A stretch of 64,000 bases of DNA, taken from assembly GCA_947476485.1 (NCBI GenBank), contig CANJQU010000011.1, forward strand, positions 1 to 64,000, read 5' to 3'. A program made the translations under genes and the position numbers. Source of the stretch: Chitinophagaceae bacterium. GTDB lineage: Bacteria; Bacteroidota; Bacteroidia; Chitinophagales; Chitinophagaceae. The notes under the pieces were generated by a model. It did not search any database and had not been told where the DNA came from. It worked only from the letters and a program-made list of their open reading frames with translations. Below, in pieces: positions 30,155-40,593 of this stretch (position 1 is its first letter; each line of letters starts with the position of its first letter).

Positions 30155-30979
30155 TTGAACTACATCAACCTCAACGGAAAAATCACAGATGCTGCGGCCG
30201 CTGCAATGCCGGTGGACAATGGCGCATTCCGGTATGGGTATGGGCTGTTTGAAACTATGCTGGTGCAGGATGGGGTTATCCGGCTGGGGCAGTACCACTG
30301 GGAACGGCTATTTGCGGGTACGGTGACTTTGAATTTCGAGCTGCCTGCGCTTATGACGCCTGAGTATCTCGAGAAAGAGGTGTTGCAAACTGTAAAGAAA
30401 AATAAGCTCGAAAAGCTTTGTCGTGTGCGCCTGCAGTTATTTGCGGGTGGTGGCGGCCTTTATGGCCGGGAGAGCAACAAACCGGGTTTTGTGATAGAGT
30501 GTTTCCCACTGGATGAAATCACTTTACAGCTTAATGAGAATGGGCTGGTAGCTGGTATAGCCACAGGTGTCGCAAAAACGGTGGATACCCTTTGCAACTT
30601 AAAATCCTGCAATGCGCTTATCCATGCTATGGCCGCGCAACAGGCTATGGCAAATAAATGGAATGATGCCATTATCTGCAACAGTGAGGTACGCATGATA
30701 GAGAGCACGGTTGCCAATATCTTCTGGATAAAGGATTATATCGTATACACCCCGCCGCTGAAAGATGGTTGTGTGGCAGGTGTGATGAGACGTCATGTAC
30801 TGGAAACAACAACTGTTAAAGAAAAAAGCCTCACCATTATGGAATTGCTGCAGGCAGATGAGGTGTTCCTCACTAATGCAATAAAACAGGTGCGGTGGGT
30901 CAGCAACATAAATAAGTCCCGCTACGGCAACGAGCAAACCAGACACATTCATAATTTACTGAACAGCAGGCAAGCATAA
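30155..30979 (+). CDS. aminotransferase class IV (PabC/IlvE-like)
   Basis: VDNGAFRYGYGLFETMLVQDG; NLKSCNALIHAMAAQQAMANKWNDAIICN; likely TTG start. Confidence 0.88.
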   Translation: MNYINLNGKITDAAAAAMPVDNGAFRYGYGLFETMLVQDGVIRLGQYHWERLFAGTVTLNFELPALMTPEYLEKEVLQTVKKNKLEKLCRVRLQLFAGGGGLYGRESNKPGFVIECFPLDEITLQLNENGLVAGIATGVAKTVDTLCNLKSCNALIHAMAAQQAMANKWNDAIICNSEVRMIESTVANIFWIKDYIVYTPPLKDGCVAGVMRRHVLETTTVKEKSLTIMELLQADEVFLTNAIKQVRWVSNINKSRYGNEQTRHIHNLLNSRQA

Positions 30980-31023
30980 AATATGTATTATATTTGACTG
31001 CTCATACTTTAAGGTATCCAGTT

Positions 31024-31809
31024 ATGAAACCATTCTACTTACTATTTGCGGGTCTCTTTTTAACCGCAGCTACTGCTTCTGCACAGATATTGTTTGCTCC
31101 CGAGGCGGGCTATAATATCTGTACCTATACAGGCACTACAGATGGTCGCGTGCGCACGGGCAAGAACGCCTATGCTGTGGGCGGCAATCTCAACTTTCCG
31201 CTGAGTAAGCACTTCTCCATATTGACCGGGGTGTTCTTTGTGCGCAATGGCTACACCTCGCCCTACCGGGGCCAGAACCTGTTCGAGGGTATGAACACCT
31301 ACCAGATCCCGCTGAGCCTCGAGTACCAGATAGGCCCGGAAAAGAGCCATTTCTTTATTGGCGCGGGCCCCTACCTGGACATTAACCAGGATGGCATTGT
31401 GCGCCTTACCGGCACATTGCCCAGTTCCCGGGGCATGCGCATAGGCAACGGTGCTGCCGATGATATCAACCGCTGGGACTATGGTGCACAGGGTTGGCTC
31501 ATGATACAGATCGTTCATGGTTTGTATGTGCGGGCAACATATTCGCAGGGCTTCAATAACATGACGCCTATGGGAGATAAGCGGTGGCCAAGCGTGGATA
31601 CCAAGCACGGGACCTATAACCAGGATATGAGGTTTACACTGGGCTATGCCTTCACGGCAATTCCGAAAAAGGTGCACCGCGATAAAAACGGAAAGATAAT
31701 AGACAAGAAAGAAGAAAAAAGGAAGGAAAAAGAGAAGAAAAGGAAGGAAAAGGAGAAGGAAGAAAAAAGAGCTGAAAAGGAAGAAAGGGAAAACAAGAAG
31801 AAAAAGTAG
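31024..31809 (+). CDS. outer-membrane beta-barrel protein with Lys/Glu-rich C-terminal tail
   Basis: Signal peptide MKPFYLLFAGLFLTAATASAQ; PorT-like barrel pattern; tail KKEEKRKEKEKKRKEKEKEEKRAEKEERENKKKK. Confidence 0.8.
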   Translation: MKPFYLLFAGLFLTAATASAQILFAPEAGYNICTYTGTTDGRVRTGKNAYAVGGNLNFPLSKHFSILTGVFFVRNGYTSPYRGQNLFEGMNTYQIPLSLEYQIGPEKSHFFIGAGPYLDINQDGIVRLTGTLPSSRGMRIGNGAADDINRWDYGAQGWLMIQIVHGLYVRATYSQGFNNMTPMGDKRWPSVDTKHGTYNQDMRFTLGYAFTAIPKKVHRDKNGKIIDKKEEKRKEKEKKRKEKEKEEKRAEKEERENKKKK

Positions 31810-31891
31810 TACTTGGCCGCTCAGTCCCGAAAGGGCGATCCACTTTAGCAGATGAATATTTTAGCCTGATACTTACCTACCTTTGAGGTAT

Positions 31892-32608
31892 ATGCGATAT
31901 TTCCATCTGCTGATAAGCGCGTTAATAATATTGAGTACCACAACGAAAGCCCAAACGGGCTTCGGCCCGGAAATAGGCCTAGGCATGAGCAAGATGCGTT
32001 TTGCGCCGCCGCTCTCTTTTACAGCCGCATCTGTAAGCGGCATCGCCAGTGGTAAAATAGGCGGGCTGATAGATAAGCCGCTCAACAAGCATGTTTTTTT
32101 CCAGGCGGGACTATCTTTTTCGCGCAAGGGCGCGGTGAGGGAATTCTCCTATTATACCAATGACAGCTTTAGTGAAGCTGTGAACCAGACTCTATCTATA
32201 TATTATATCGACCTGCCGCTAAATGTGATCTGGAAATCCGGAAGACAAGGGCACGGGCGGCTTATTGCGGGCGTGGGTGCTACCCCTTCTTATATTATAG
32301 CAGGCAAAAACAAACTGCACGACAACTTTGTTTCCCAGGGAGTGAGAACGGTAACGGAAGATAATACCAATATTATTGTCGGGCAGACAGTGAAAGGATT
32401 TGACATAGGGCTGAATATCACTGCCGGCTATGAGCTGGCTACCGGCCTGTTTTTCCGCGGGTATTATACTATAGGCGTCAGCGACATTGGTCCCGGCACC
32501 GAGATAGATAAGAACAGAATGTTTGGCCTGGCAGCGGGGTACCTCTTCGGCAAAGGCCGGAATGCAAATAAGGATACAGACGGTCTTATAGACAAGAGTA
32601 AAGACTAA
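31892..32608 (+). CDS. outer-membrane beta-barrel protein
   Basis: Signal peptide; PorT/OmpW-like barrel pattern; TACCTTTG box at 31878-31885. Confidence 0.75.
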   Translation: MRYFHLLISALIILSTTTKAQTGFGPEIGLGMSKMRFAPPLSFTAASVSGIASGKIGGLIDKPLNKHVFFQAGLSFSRKGAVREFSYYTNDSFSEAVNQTLSIYYIDLPLNVIWKSGRQGHGRLIAGVGATPSYIIAGKNKLHDNFVSQGVRTVTEDNTNIIVGQTVKGFDIGLNITAGYELATGLFFRGYYTIGVSDIGPGTEIDKNRMFGLAAGYLFGKGRNANKDTDGLIDKSKD

Positions 32609-32785
32609 AAAGTCATAAAATATATAGTTTTCTGATATTGCGTTCTTTGTTTTTTGTTAAATAAAGTTCAATATCAACACTATATAAATGTTATTTTATA
32701 GCAATCGACAATTTTAACAACTTTTATCAACATCTTTTGCACACGAGTGGTATATTTGCAACCCACTTAGGGTGAAATATTGTTG

Positions 32786-33289
32786 ATGAATAGGATATAT
32801 AAAACGATTTTGGTGGTGCTTTTATCAGCATCTGGTTTTTGCGCCAGCGCGCAAAACAAGTCGTATATATCAAACCACAAGGTTATAGCCGCTGCACTTT
32901 CTCAGAAGTACGGCATTCCTGCCCCGGTGATCCTTTCTATTGCTGCAATTGAATCATCAGGCGGAGCGGGACCAGCAGCAAAAGTCCTCAACAATCACTT
33001 CGGTATAGTAGGCAAAAACAGTTATGTAAACCACAATGGCCGTAAAAGCAGGTATAAAGAGTATAGCAATGAAATTGCATCGTATGTGGATTTCTGCAAA
33101 CTCATTACCCGCAAGAGTTTTTATAACAAGTTAAAGGGTAATCCGGATTGCAATGCTTGGATCAAGGCTATCAGCCGTTGCGGTTACTCTGAGGAGCCCG
33201 GCATGTGGGAGCAAAAAGTATTTAGTGTGCTTTATACCATCAAGTTTGTGCCCGCCATCGGCTTCGCATCGCTGGCGTCTTTCAAATAA
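32786..33289 (+). CDS. glucosaminidase (FlgJ-like) domain secreted protein
   Basis: YGIPAPVILSIAAIESSGGAGPAAKVLNNHFGIVGKNSY...YKEYSNEIASYVDFCKLI. Confidence 0.88.
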   Translation: MNRIYKTILVVLLSASGFCASAQNKSYISNHKVIAAALSQKYGIPAPVILSIAAIESSGGAGPAAKVLNNHFGIVGKNSYVNHNGRKSRYKEYSNEIASYVDFCKLITRKSFYNKLKGNPDCNAWIKAISRCGYSEEPGMWEQKVFSVLYTIKFVPAIGFASLASFK

Positions 33290-33316
33290 CCAGGGCTTCC
33301 GCTCAATAACTTAGCC

Positions 33317-33697
33317 ATGTGCAGCTCATATAAATATTTCACATTGCTATTGTTGCTTACTGCTCATATTTGCTTTGCCCAAAAGGAAAAAACAATCAGT
33401 TACGAAGATAAAGTGCTTTATGGCGGTTGCTGGTTTGTGCCGCACAACTCTGAGGTAAACATAAAATTCTCCGAATATTCCAATTTTGTTTTTCATCGCC
33501 TTGACTCAAACGGCAAAGAAGAAGTGGTGCATGGCAAGTTCCTGCTGGATGGCCAAAATCTGTGGCTGATATATAATGACCGGCCGAAGCAGAAATTCTA
33601 CATCTATAAAACCGAGAGCACAGATCCTCACTTTGTGATCAGGCCCACTCCTGTAGAAACGAGCGCGTATCGATTTGTACATGGGAATTGTGAATAA
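33317..33697 (+). CDS. small secreted hypothetical protein
   Basis: Signal peptide followed by beta-rich 100 aa. Confidence 0.6.
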   Translation: MCSSYKYFTLLLLLTAHICFAQKEKTISYEDKVLYGGCWFVPHNSEVNIKFSEYSNFVFHRLDSNGKEEVVHGKFLLDGQNLWLIYNDRPKQKFYIYKTESTDPHFVIRPTPVETSAYRFVHGNCE

Positions 33698-33769
33698 GTA
33701 GGGTAGAAATTAATGCTGATATTATTTGCGGCTATCCTAATTTCACGCAGATAATTTTCCCCGCCCTGT

Positions 33770-35161
33770 ATGCGCCAAAATAAGGAGGTCGTTGTATTTA
33801 CCCTCGTCGTCACGTTCATCCTGTTTTGTTATTCTTTTTTCGCTGCTTTCCTTCATACAGATGTGCTTCATTTAAAGAATGTAAGCATACTGGCCGATAT
33901 CTTTTACGATAAAGACAGACCATCGCCGGCGAAACCTGTTATTCCGGACACCGTAATGAGCGCGACCGATCGCATAGCCGATGAGCCCCTGCCCGGAATG
34001 GACACAGGAAAGAAAATATTCAGCAAATACCTGGAACCTAAGATACTTACCAACTTCAGCGCGGACAATACAAAACCCGCTTTGCCTAGAATAATGGCAC
34101 GGCTGCATGCACTGAAGGCGGGAAAAAAAGGAAAGATACGCGTGGCATGGTTTGGTGACAGCCTTGTGGAAGCCGATATTCTTTCAATGCAATTCCGCAA
34201 GCAGATGCAGCAATACTTTGGCGCTTTTGGGGTGGGCTTTATACCTGCTACCTCTATAACCTCAAAGTTTCGCATCACCGCCACGCACAACTGGAAGGGC
34301 GACTGGGTCGAAGAAAATTTTAAGTCAAAAGACAATACCGCGCCGCTGTTTTTCTCTGGTCATACTTTTTTTACCGGCAACGGCGAAGTAACCATACAGG
34401 ACAATACCGTAAGAGATACACCTGCCGTGCAGCTACTTGAAAAAAGCCTGATATGCGGCCCTTCAAAAACCGGCACGATATCGCTGGTGGTAGATGGTAA
34501 ACAGAAACAATACCGCGCCGATAAACTGGTGAACCGAATTTTGCTGGATAACCGCAACAGCCGCGCTATAACCGTGGGCATTAGTGATAGCAAGGTGCCG
34601 GTGTATGGCATCTCGATGGAGCCGGAGTCTGGTGTGATCGTAGACAATTTCTCGTTCCGCGGCATAAGCGGTGTGGAGCTGGGTAAGTTCGACAGCTCGT
34701 TTCTCAGCACGCTGACTGCGGAAGACAACTACGACCTGATAGTGCTGGAATATGGCGCCAACATCCTCTTTCGCCCGAATGATATAGACTATAGCTGGTA
34801 TGGGGTAAGTATGAACCATGTGCTGCGGAAGATAAAAAAAGCGATGCCCAATACCGAGATACTCGTGATCAGCACTGCCGACCGCGCATTTATGTATGAC
34901 GGGCAATGGCGTACCGCCAGGGGTTTATACAACCTGGTGAAAGTGCAGGCCGAAATAGCTTACAACAGCGGGGGGGCATTTTACAATATGTTCCTGAACA
35001 TGGGTGGCGAGGGTACAATATGCAAATGGGCAATGAGTAATCCGCCGCTCGCAAAGGAGGACCGCATTCACCCAAATTATAAGGCCAGCATTGTGATGGG
35101 CGATATGTTTTTTCAGTCGTTCATGGACGAATACAACAAAGCAGAGGTTAAAAAGAAGTAA
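33770..35161 (+). CDS. SGNH/GDSL-like hydrolase, membrane-anchored
   Basis: KIRVAWFGDSLVEADILSMQFR; VLEYGANIL; DRIHPNYKASIVMGD; N-terminal TM. Confidence 0.87.
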   Translation: MRQNKEVVVFTLVVTFILFCYSFFAAFLHTDVLHLKNVSILADIFYDKDRPSPAKPVIPDTVMSATDRIADEPLPGMDTGKKIFSKYLEPKILTNFSADNTKPALPRIMARLHALKAGKKGKIRVAWFGDSLVEADILSMQFRKQMQQYFGAFGVGFIPATSITSKFRITATHNWKGDWVEENFKSKDNTAPLFFSGHTFFTGNGEVTIQDNTVRDTPAVQLLEKSLICGPSKTGTISLVVDGKQKQYRADKLVNRILLDNRNSRAITVGISDSKVPVYGISMEPESGVIVDNFSFRGISGVELGKFDSSFLSTLTAEDNYDLIVLEYGANILFRPNDIDYSWYGVSMNHVLRKIKKAMPNTEILVISTADRAFMYDGQWRTARGLYNLVKVQAEIAYNSGGAFYNMFLNMGGEGTICKWAMSNPPLAKEDRIHPNYKASIVMGDMFFQSFMDEYNKAEVKKK

Positions 35162-35170
35162 CAAACACGC

Positions 35171-36658
35171 ATGCCCATTTTCAACACGCAGGAATTCCTG
35201 CACCAGTTTTTATACGACCCAAAAAATCCGTTGTTGTTCAACAACGGTTTCTTCGTGTATTTTTTTGCCGCTTTCATAAGCCTCTACTATGCCTTCCGCA
35301 ACAATATAAAGGCACGCAACCTGGTGGTAACCCTGTTCTCGCTTTATTTCTTTTACAAAGCCAGCGGCTACTTTGTGTTGCTGGTCATCGTCTCTGCGAT
35401 TGCCGACTACCTGCTGTCTAACATGATATACCGTGAGCAGGATAAACGGAAGAAGAAACTACTGCTGGCACTAAGTATCGTTGTCAACCTCGGGCTGCTG
35501 TTCTACTTCAAGTACACCAATTTCTTTCTCTCTTTCAGCAACCAGTTCCTCGCCACCCACATCAACCCGCTCAACATCCTGCTGCCCGTGGGCATCTCGT
35601 TTTACACCTTCGAGAACCTCAGTTATACTATAGATGTATACCGCGGCGAATTTGAGCCGGAGAAGAAGTTCATCAATTACATTGTATTCCTCTCCTTCTT
35701 CCCCAAGCTGGTGATGGGCCCCATAGTGCGCGCCAAAGATTTTCTGCCGCAGCTCCGCAAGCCATATGAGCTGCAGGAGGGCGACTTTGCCAAGGGCTTT
35801 TACCTCATCGTCTCAGGGCTGGTGAAGAAGCTGGTGATCTCTGATTACCTCACGCTCAACATAGTGAACTACGTTTTCGACGCACCTTCCCTGCATACCG
35901 GGCTGGAGTGCGCGGTGGCGGTTTTTGCTTATGCCATTGTCATTTATTGCGACTTCAGCGGCTACAGCGATGTGGCCATAGGTATAGCCAAGTGGCTTGG
36001 CATCACTATTCCGCCCAACTTCAACCTGCCCTACCAGAGCAAGTCCATCACGGAGTTCTGGCGCAGGTGGCATATATCGTTATCGGCCTGGCTCAAGGAT
36101 TATCTATACATCTTCTGGTTGGGTGGCAACCGCAAGGGCAGGGTGCGCACCTATATGAACCTCTTCATCACCATGTTGCTTGGCGGTTTCTGGCACGGCG
36201 CCAACTGGACTTTCATCATCTGGGGCGGGCTGCACGGCCTGGGCCTGGCAGTGCATAAGATATGGATGGAGCGCGCTAAAGGTTTTATAGAAAAAAACGA
36301 GGACAGCCGCATATACAACTTCTTCGCGGGCCTGCTCACCTTCCTGTTCGTCTGCTTCTGCTGGATTTTCTTTAAGTCGCCCGACTATGCCACGGCTTCC
36401 ATCATGATCTCGCAGATATTCACCGACTTCTCCTTCAGCGTATGGCCGGCATTCTGGGGCACCTACCACAATGTTATCTGGATCATGCTCCTCGGCTATG
36501 CCCTCCACATGGTTCCCGAAACCCTCCCCGGCCAGATAATGGAGAGAACCAAAAAGCTCCCAATGGCCGCATTCATCATCACCTTCATTATTTTCCTGGT
36601 GGTGTATGCCCAGTTCAAATCGAGTACGCCGGTGATGCCTATTTATTTGAAGTTTTGA
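35171..36658 (+). CDS. MBOAT family O-acyltransferase (AlgI-like)
   Basis: VGISFYTFENLSYTIDVYRGE; FNLPYQSKSITEFWRRWHISLSAWLKDYLYI; LLGGFWHGANWTFIIWGGLHG. Confidence 0.96.
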   Translation: MPIFNTQEFLHQFLYDPKNPLLFNNGFFVYFFAAFISLYYAFRNNIKARNLVVTLFSLYFFYKASGYFVLLVIVSAIADYLLSNMIYREQDKRKKKLLLALSIVVNLGLLFYFKYTNFFLSFSNQFLATHINPLNILLPVGISFYTFENLSYTIDVYRGEFEPEKKFINYIVFLSFFPKLVMGPIVRAKDFLPQLRKPYELQEGDFAKGFYLIVSGLVKKLVISDYLTLNIVNYVFDAPSLHTGLECAVAVFAYAIVIYCDFSGYSDVAIGIAKWLGITIPPNFNLPYQSKSITEFWRRWHISLSAWLKDYLYIFWLGGNRKGRVRTYMNLFITMLLGGFWHGANWTFIIWGGLHGLGLAVHKIWMERAKGFIEKNEDSRIYNFFAGLLTFLFVCFCWIFFKSPDYATASIMISQIFTDFSFSVWPAFWGTYHNVIWIMLLGYALHMVPETLPGQIMERTKKLPMAAFIITFIIFLVVYAQFKSSTPVMPIYLKF

Positions 36659-36727
36659 TTGGGACACTATCTTCAGTATTCCGACGGATTAAATGCGTTG
36701 CATTATCAGGCACCCGACATTTGAACA

Positions 36728-36775
36728 AAAAAAATGGCCACCCCTTTTCCGGAGCAGCCACTTTTCTATTTTCAT
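36728..36775 (-). terminator. terminator-like hairpin between convergent genes
   Basis: Minus strand TGGCTGCTCCGGAAAAGGGGTGGCCATTTTTTTT. Confidence 0.55.
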
Positions 36776-36781
36776 AGCGAG

Positions 36782-38080
36782 CTATCGTTGAACGGAGACC
36801 CGTATTACCTTACTTGATTTATCACTCACAATTCTTATGAGGTATACACCGTTCGCAACACTATCAGCCAGCATAACGGCCCTATATATACCACCATTCG
36901 CTATCACCGCCATATCATGATATACGACCCTACCCATCACATCCACCATCTCTATCGTTGCTTCCTTCGAAGTACCTGCGTTCGCCAGCGAGCCGCTCAG
37001 CGTGAAGGACCCCCTGTTAGGATTAGGGAAACAGACCAGATCGCCGGTTATTTCCAATGCAGCCGGTGCAGCGGTGGTATGATGCTCGCTGCTACAGCTA
37101 TACGATCTGCAGGTGCTGTCATCTTCCCGCACTACTGAGTAATGACCCGTTGCCGAATACAATCTGCCATACAGGTTCATTCCCGTCGGGTTATAAATCG
37201 TACTCTCAGGGAAGTTGAAGTTTTGAACCACAATATTCAGTCTGTGTGTACCCGGTACCAGGTATATACCCGTGGCGGTTGCAAAGTGGTGAAACGCTTC
37301 GTGGTTCGCATGCTCATCCGGGTTTGTACCCACCGCAGCCTGTACCGCAAATTCAGGCAGGTCTATTGTATCATCAATATTAGCCGATACAATGTAGTTA
37401 TCATTCGCGATCATGGCATCTATCATCACGCTGTCGCTCTGGCACATATTGAAAGGCCTTGATAATTTCATCCACAGGTCCAGGGTATTGTCCTCATCAG
37501 TTTCGTACCCATGCGCATTTTGCGCAGTTATCCAACTGCTCGGACTGGCGGTCGTATTTACCGCCCAGCTCCCCACCGGATAGCTCGGCAACAGGTCTGC
37601 ATCTATTATATCAGCCTTACCGCCAATAGTTACGGCCGTCGATCCGTGAGTCGATATCCGTAAGGCCGCATCCGCCGAGATACCCGTCACTATCCATTTT
37701 GGGTCCTTTATAGCGGTCCCGTTGTCTCCGGCCTCACCCGGGTCTGCCGTCATCATTATTGGATCGTAGCCTGTGTTTATTATCAGCGAGTTGGTAAGGC
37801 AGCAGGCATTTACTGTCACAGTACAAACAACAAAGTTCTTGCCGCCCGCATACGTGATCACCGCTGTTCCCGGCGATATACCCGTCACCACACCCGAGCT
37901 CATGCCCACCGTCGCCACCCCGGGATCACCGCTTGTCCACATGCCACCTATCGGCGTACTAACGCTCTCGGTAACCGTCTCCCCTATACATATCGACGTA
38001 TTGCCGGGGATGATAGAATAGGAGTAGCCGCTCACATGCAGCAGGCATAAAAAAACAGATAGGCATAATTTGCGTGTCAT
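36782..38080 (-). CDS. secreted T9SS protein with Big2-like Ig domain
   Basis: GMWTSGDPGVATVGMSSGVVTGISPGTAVITY; C-terminus GVYLIRIVSDKSSKVIRVSVQR. Confidence 0.85.
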   Translation of the reverse strand: MTRKLCLSVFLCLLHVSGYSYSIIPGNTSICIGETVTESVSTPIGGMWTSGDPGVATVGMSSGVVTGISPGTAVITYAGGKNFVVCTVTVNACCLTNSLIINTGYDPIMMTADPGEAGDNGTAIKDPKWIVTGISADAALRISTHGSTAVTIGGKADIIDADLLPSYPVGSWAVNTTASPSSWITAQNAHGYETDEDNTLDLWMKLSRPFNMCQSDSVMIDAMIANDNYIVSANIDDTIDLPEFAVQAAVGTNPDEHANHEAFHHFATATGIYLVPGTHRLNIVVQNFNFPESTIYNPTGMNLYGRLYSATGHYSVVREDDSTCRSYSCSSEHHTTAAPAALEITGDLVCFPNPNRGSFTLSGSLANAGTSKEATIEMVDVMGRVVYHDMAVIANGGIYRAVMLADSVANGVYLIRIVSDKSSKVIRVSVQR

Positions 38081-38396
38081 AGGGTATTTTTTAGGGGTGG
38101 GTAAAAAAGTTTTCTAGGCGATGCAGATTAAATTCTTTATTTCATTTTACAAATATTGCTAACATATACTTCAGCACAAGTATCAACTATATAGGCGTAT
38201 CAGGTACACAGAATGTTAGTGACACGGCAAGAAATATTTGGAGCAACCCAAAATGCAGCCGGCGCTACATCGCTTGCTCTTTCGGCTTTGCGATCAGAAA
38301 GCTCTGGTCGGGTGTTTGCAATCTCCTCCTCTTACCACATGATCGCACCCCCTAAAAAATTATTTCCAAATGTTTCTCATTTCCCCACACACCTGT

Positions 38397-38404
38397 TATA
38401 TTTG
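38397..38404 (+). promoter_or_regulatory. -7 box TATATTTG
   Basis: TAnnTTTG 18 bp before ATG 38422. Confidence 0.55.
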
Positions 38405-38421
38405 TCTGATAAAATAAAAAC

Positions 38422-38943
38422 ATGAAAAGAATATTACTGGCGGTTTTGATCACTTTCAGTTTCGGTTCATTCAGCTTCGCACAGGATTTCTCCTTCGATG
38501 AGCTCGTGAAACTCAGAACAGGAAACTTCCCCGCATTCGAATCCTATGTACACGACAAAGGATACAAGATGACCCACCTCGAGTACAACAACCGCGCTTC
38601 TGTATTCCGCCATGGCAGCAATGTTATCTCCTATTGTCATAACTATGACGACGGTTATTCATACCACAACCATGTTACCGTAAAGTTCGAAACCAGCAAC
38701 AAGGAAGAGTATGAGCGCATCAAAAAGCAGGTAGAAGCCAGCATGACCTACTACCGCACCGCTCTGCGCCGCTACACCCGCAAGCACTACATGGAGCACA
38801 TCTACAACAACGAAAATATTGTAGTGCACCTCTACGACATCTCTTACCGCGATGACGATAAGCCATACTACCAGATCGAGATCATGTCCATCTATGCCGG
38901 CGTCGACCACTACCACTGGCGCGATTACGACTACATGGAGTAG
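38422..38943 (+). CDS. secreted hypothetical protein
   Basis: Signal peptide MKRILLAVLITFSFGSFSFAQ. Confidence 0.75.
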   Translation: MKRILLAVLITFSFGSFSFAQDFSFDELVKLRTGNFPAFESYVHDKGYKMTHLEYNNRASVFRHGSNVISYCHNYDDGYSYHNHVTVKFETSNKEEYERIKKQVEASMTYYRTALRRYTRKHYMEHIYNNENIVVHLYDISYRDDDKPYYQIEIMSIYAGVDHYHWRDYDYME

Positions 38944-39139
38944 TAGTCCTTGAAAATATTTTCACCCGAAAGGATATTGAGCGTAACCTCAGTATCCTTT
39001 TTCATTTTAGATGATCGCCCACTCATTTGTAATATGAAATTAGGATAATATTAGGTTTTAGAATTCAACCTTTGCATTATGTTTCCGGCTGTTATTTTCC
39101 GGGCACAATCATTGCAATATTTGATAAAAACCTTCGTAT

Positions 39140-40393
39140 TTGAAAGTCATCGTTCAGCTTGCCGCCATGCTACTGTGTTTGTTCCCGGTCACGGGTAGCA
39201 ATGCGCAGACTGAGCCCCATACTGCACCCGGTGATACAACACACAAATTTCACCGGTACAAAGACGAGCTCGATTTCAAAGACCTCGCCGGCGATCTGTG
39301 GCACTTCACCACCGGCCGCAAAGTAACCAAACGCACAGATACCGGCGCCATCGTCACAAAGCTTCGCATATCTGCTGTTCCCGCTGCCGGCTACTCGCTC
39401 GCCACCGGCCTGGCTGGCCTCGTAGCTGCCAACGCCACGTTCCGCACCACCACCACGGCCAACACATCGACCATGGTCACCAGCTTCACCTATACCGTCC
39501 GCAACCAGATCATACTCCCTGTCCTCGCCAGCATCTGGACCGGGCGCAACAAATATAATATCGTCACCGACTGGCGTTACTTGAAGTTTCCCTCATATAC
39601 CTATGGCCTCGGTGGCTATACCAAGGTAAGCGAAGGCTACGAGATCAACTATTCGGCCATACGCCTGCACTCCACGCTGCTGCGCATGCTGCGGCCCAAC
39701 GTCTATGTAGGCATGGGCTATAACTTCGACTACTTCTACAACATCGACGAGCTCAATCCACCCATCGGCAAGATCACCGATTTCCAGCGCTACGAGATCA
39801 GCAAGATCGTGAACAAAACAGAATTCGCTTCAGGCATCACCTTCAACTTTCTATACGATACCCGCGCAAACACGGTAAATCCCGAAAAAGGAAATTATAT
39901 CAATGTCATCTACCGCACCAATGTCACCATGCTCGGCAATCACTATAGCTGGCGCTCACTCGTCATAGATGCCCGCAAATACATCCCATTCCCTGCCAAT
40001 TCTGAGAATGTGCTCGCCCTCTGGACCTACGACTGGTTCACCGTTTCCGGCCAGCCACCTTACCTCATGATGCCCAATACCGGCGGCGACCCCTTCAGCA
40101 ATACCGGCAGGGGCTACATACTTGGCCGCTTCCGGGGCAATAACATGGCCTACCTTGAAGGCGAGTACCGCTTCGGCCTCACCAACAACGGCCTCCTTGG
40201 CGGCGTAGCCTTCGTCAATGCCGAGTCATTTACAGAAATGCAATCCGGAAAGTTCGAGACCATAGCACCCGGCTGGGGCGCCGGCCTCCGCCTCAAGCTC
40301 GACAAATTCTCCCGCACCAACATAGCCGTCGACTACGGCTTTGGCCTCAAAGGCTCCGGCGGCCTCTTTGTGAATATCGGCGAGGTCTTTTAA
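39140..40393 (+). CDS. BamA/TamA-like outer-membrane surface antigen domain protein
   Basis: NFLYDTRANTVNPEKGNYINVIYRTN...NNMAYLEGEYRFGLTNNGLLGGVAFVNAESF; start TTG or ATG 39167. Confidence 0.85.
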   Translation: MKVIVQLAAMLLCLFPVTGSNAQTEPHTAPGDTTHKFHRYKDELDFKDLAGDLWHFTTGRKVTKRTDTGAIVTKLRISAVPAAGYSLATGLAGLVAANATFRTTTTANTSTMVTSFTYTVRNQIILPVLASIWTGRNKYNIVTDWRYLKFPSYTYGLGGYTKVSEGYEINYSAIRLHSTLLRMLRPNVYVGMGYNFDYFYNIDELNPPIGKITDFQRYEISKIVNKTEFASGITFNFLYDTRANTVNPEKGNYINVIYRTNVTMLGNHYSWRSLVIDARKYIPFPANSENVLALWTYDWFTVSGQPPYLMMPNTGGDPFSNTGRGYILGRFRGNNMAYLEGEYRFGLTNNGLLGGVAFVNAESFTEMQSGKFETIAPGWGAGLRLKLDKFSRTNIAVDYGFGLKGSGGLFVNIGEVF

Positions 40394-40593
40394 TTTCTCC
40401 TCTTAGAGAGGGGCCGGGGGTGGCGCGAGTTTGGCACGTAGCTTTGTGTTTAGCCAACTCGTGCCGGAATAGTTTAGGCAGTTTGCAACTCCATAAACAT
40501 ATTCTCACGCTCGCTTGAAGCGAGGATGCCTCGGAGCAGCGTCTGAGACCCACTGATCTATGCCAGCACCGAGCTTGCAAAGGAAAGACTGGT

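Noticed and set aside
35908-36777. Plus/minus ORFs overlapping the MBOAT gene
   Set aside because: Shadow frames of a clearly coding gene.
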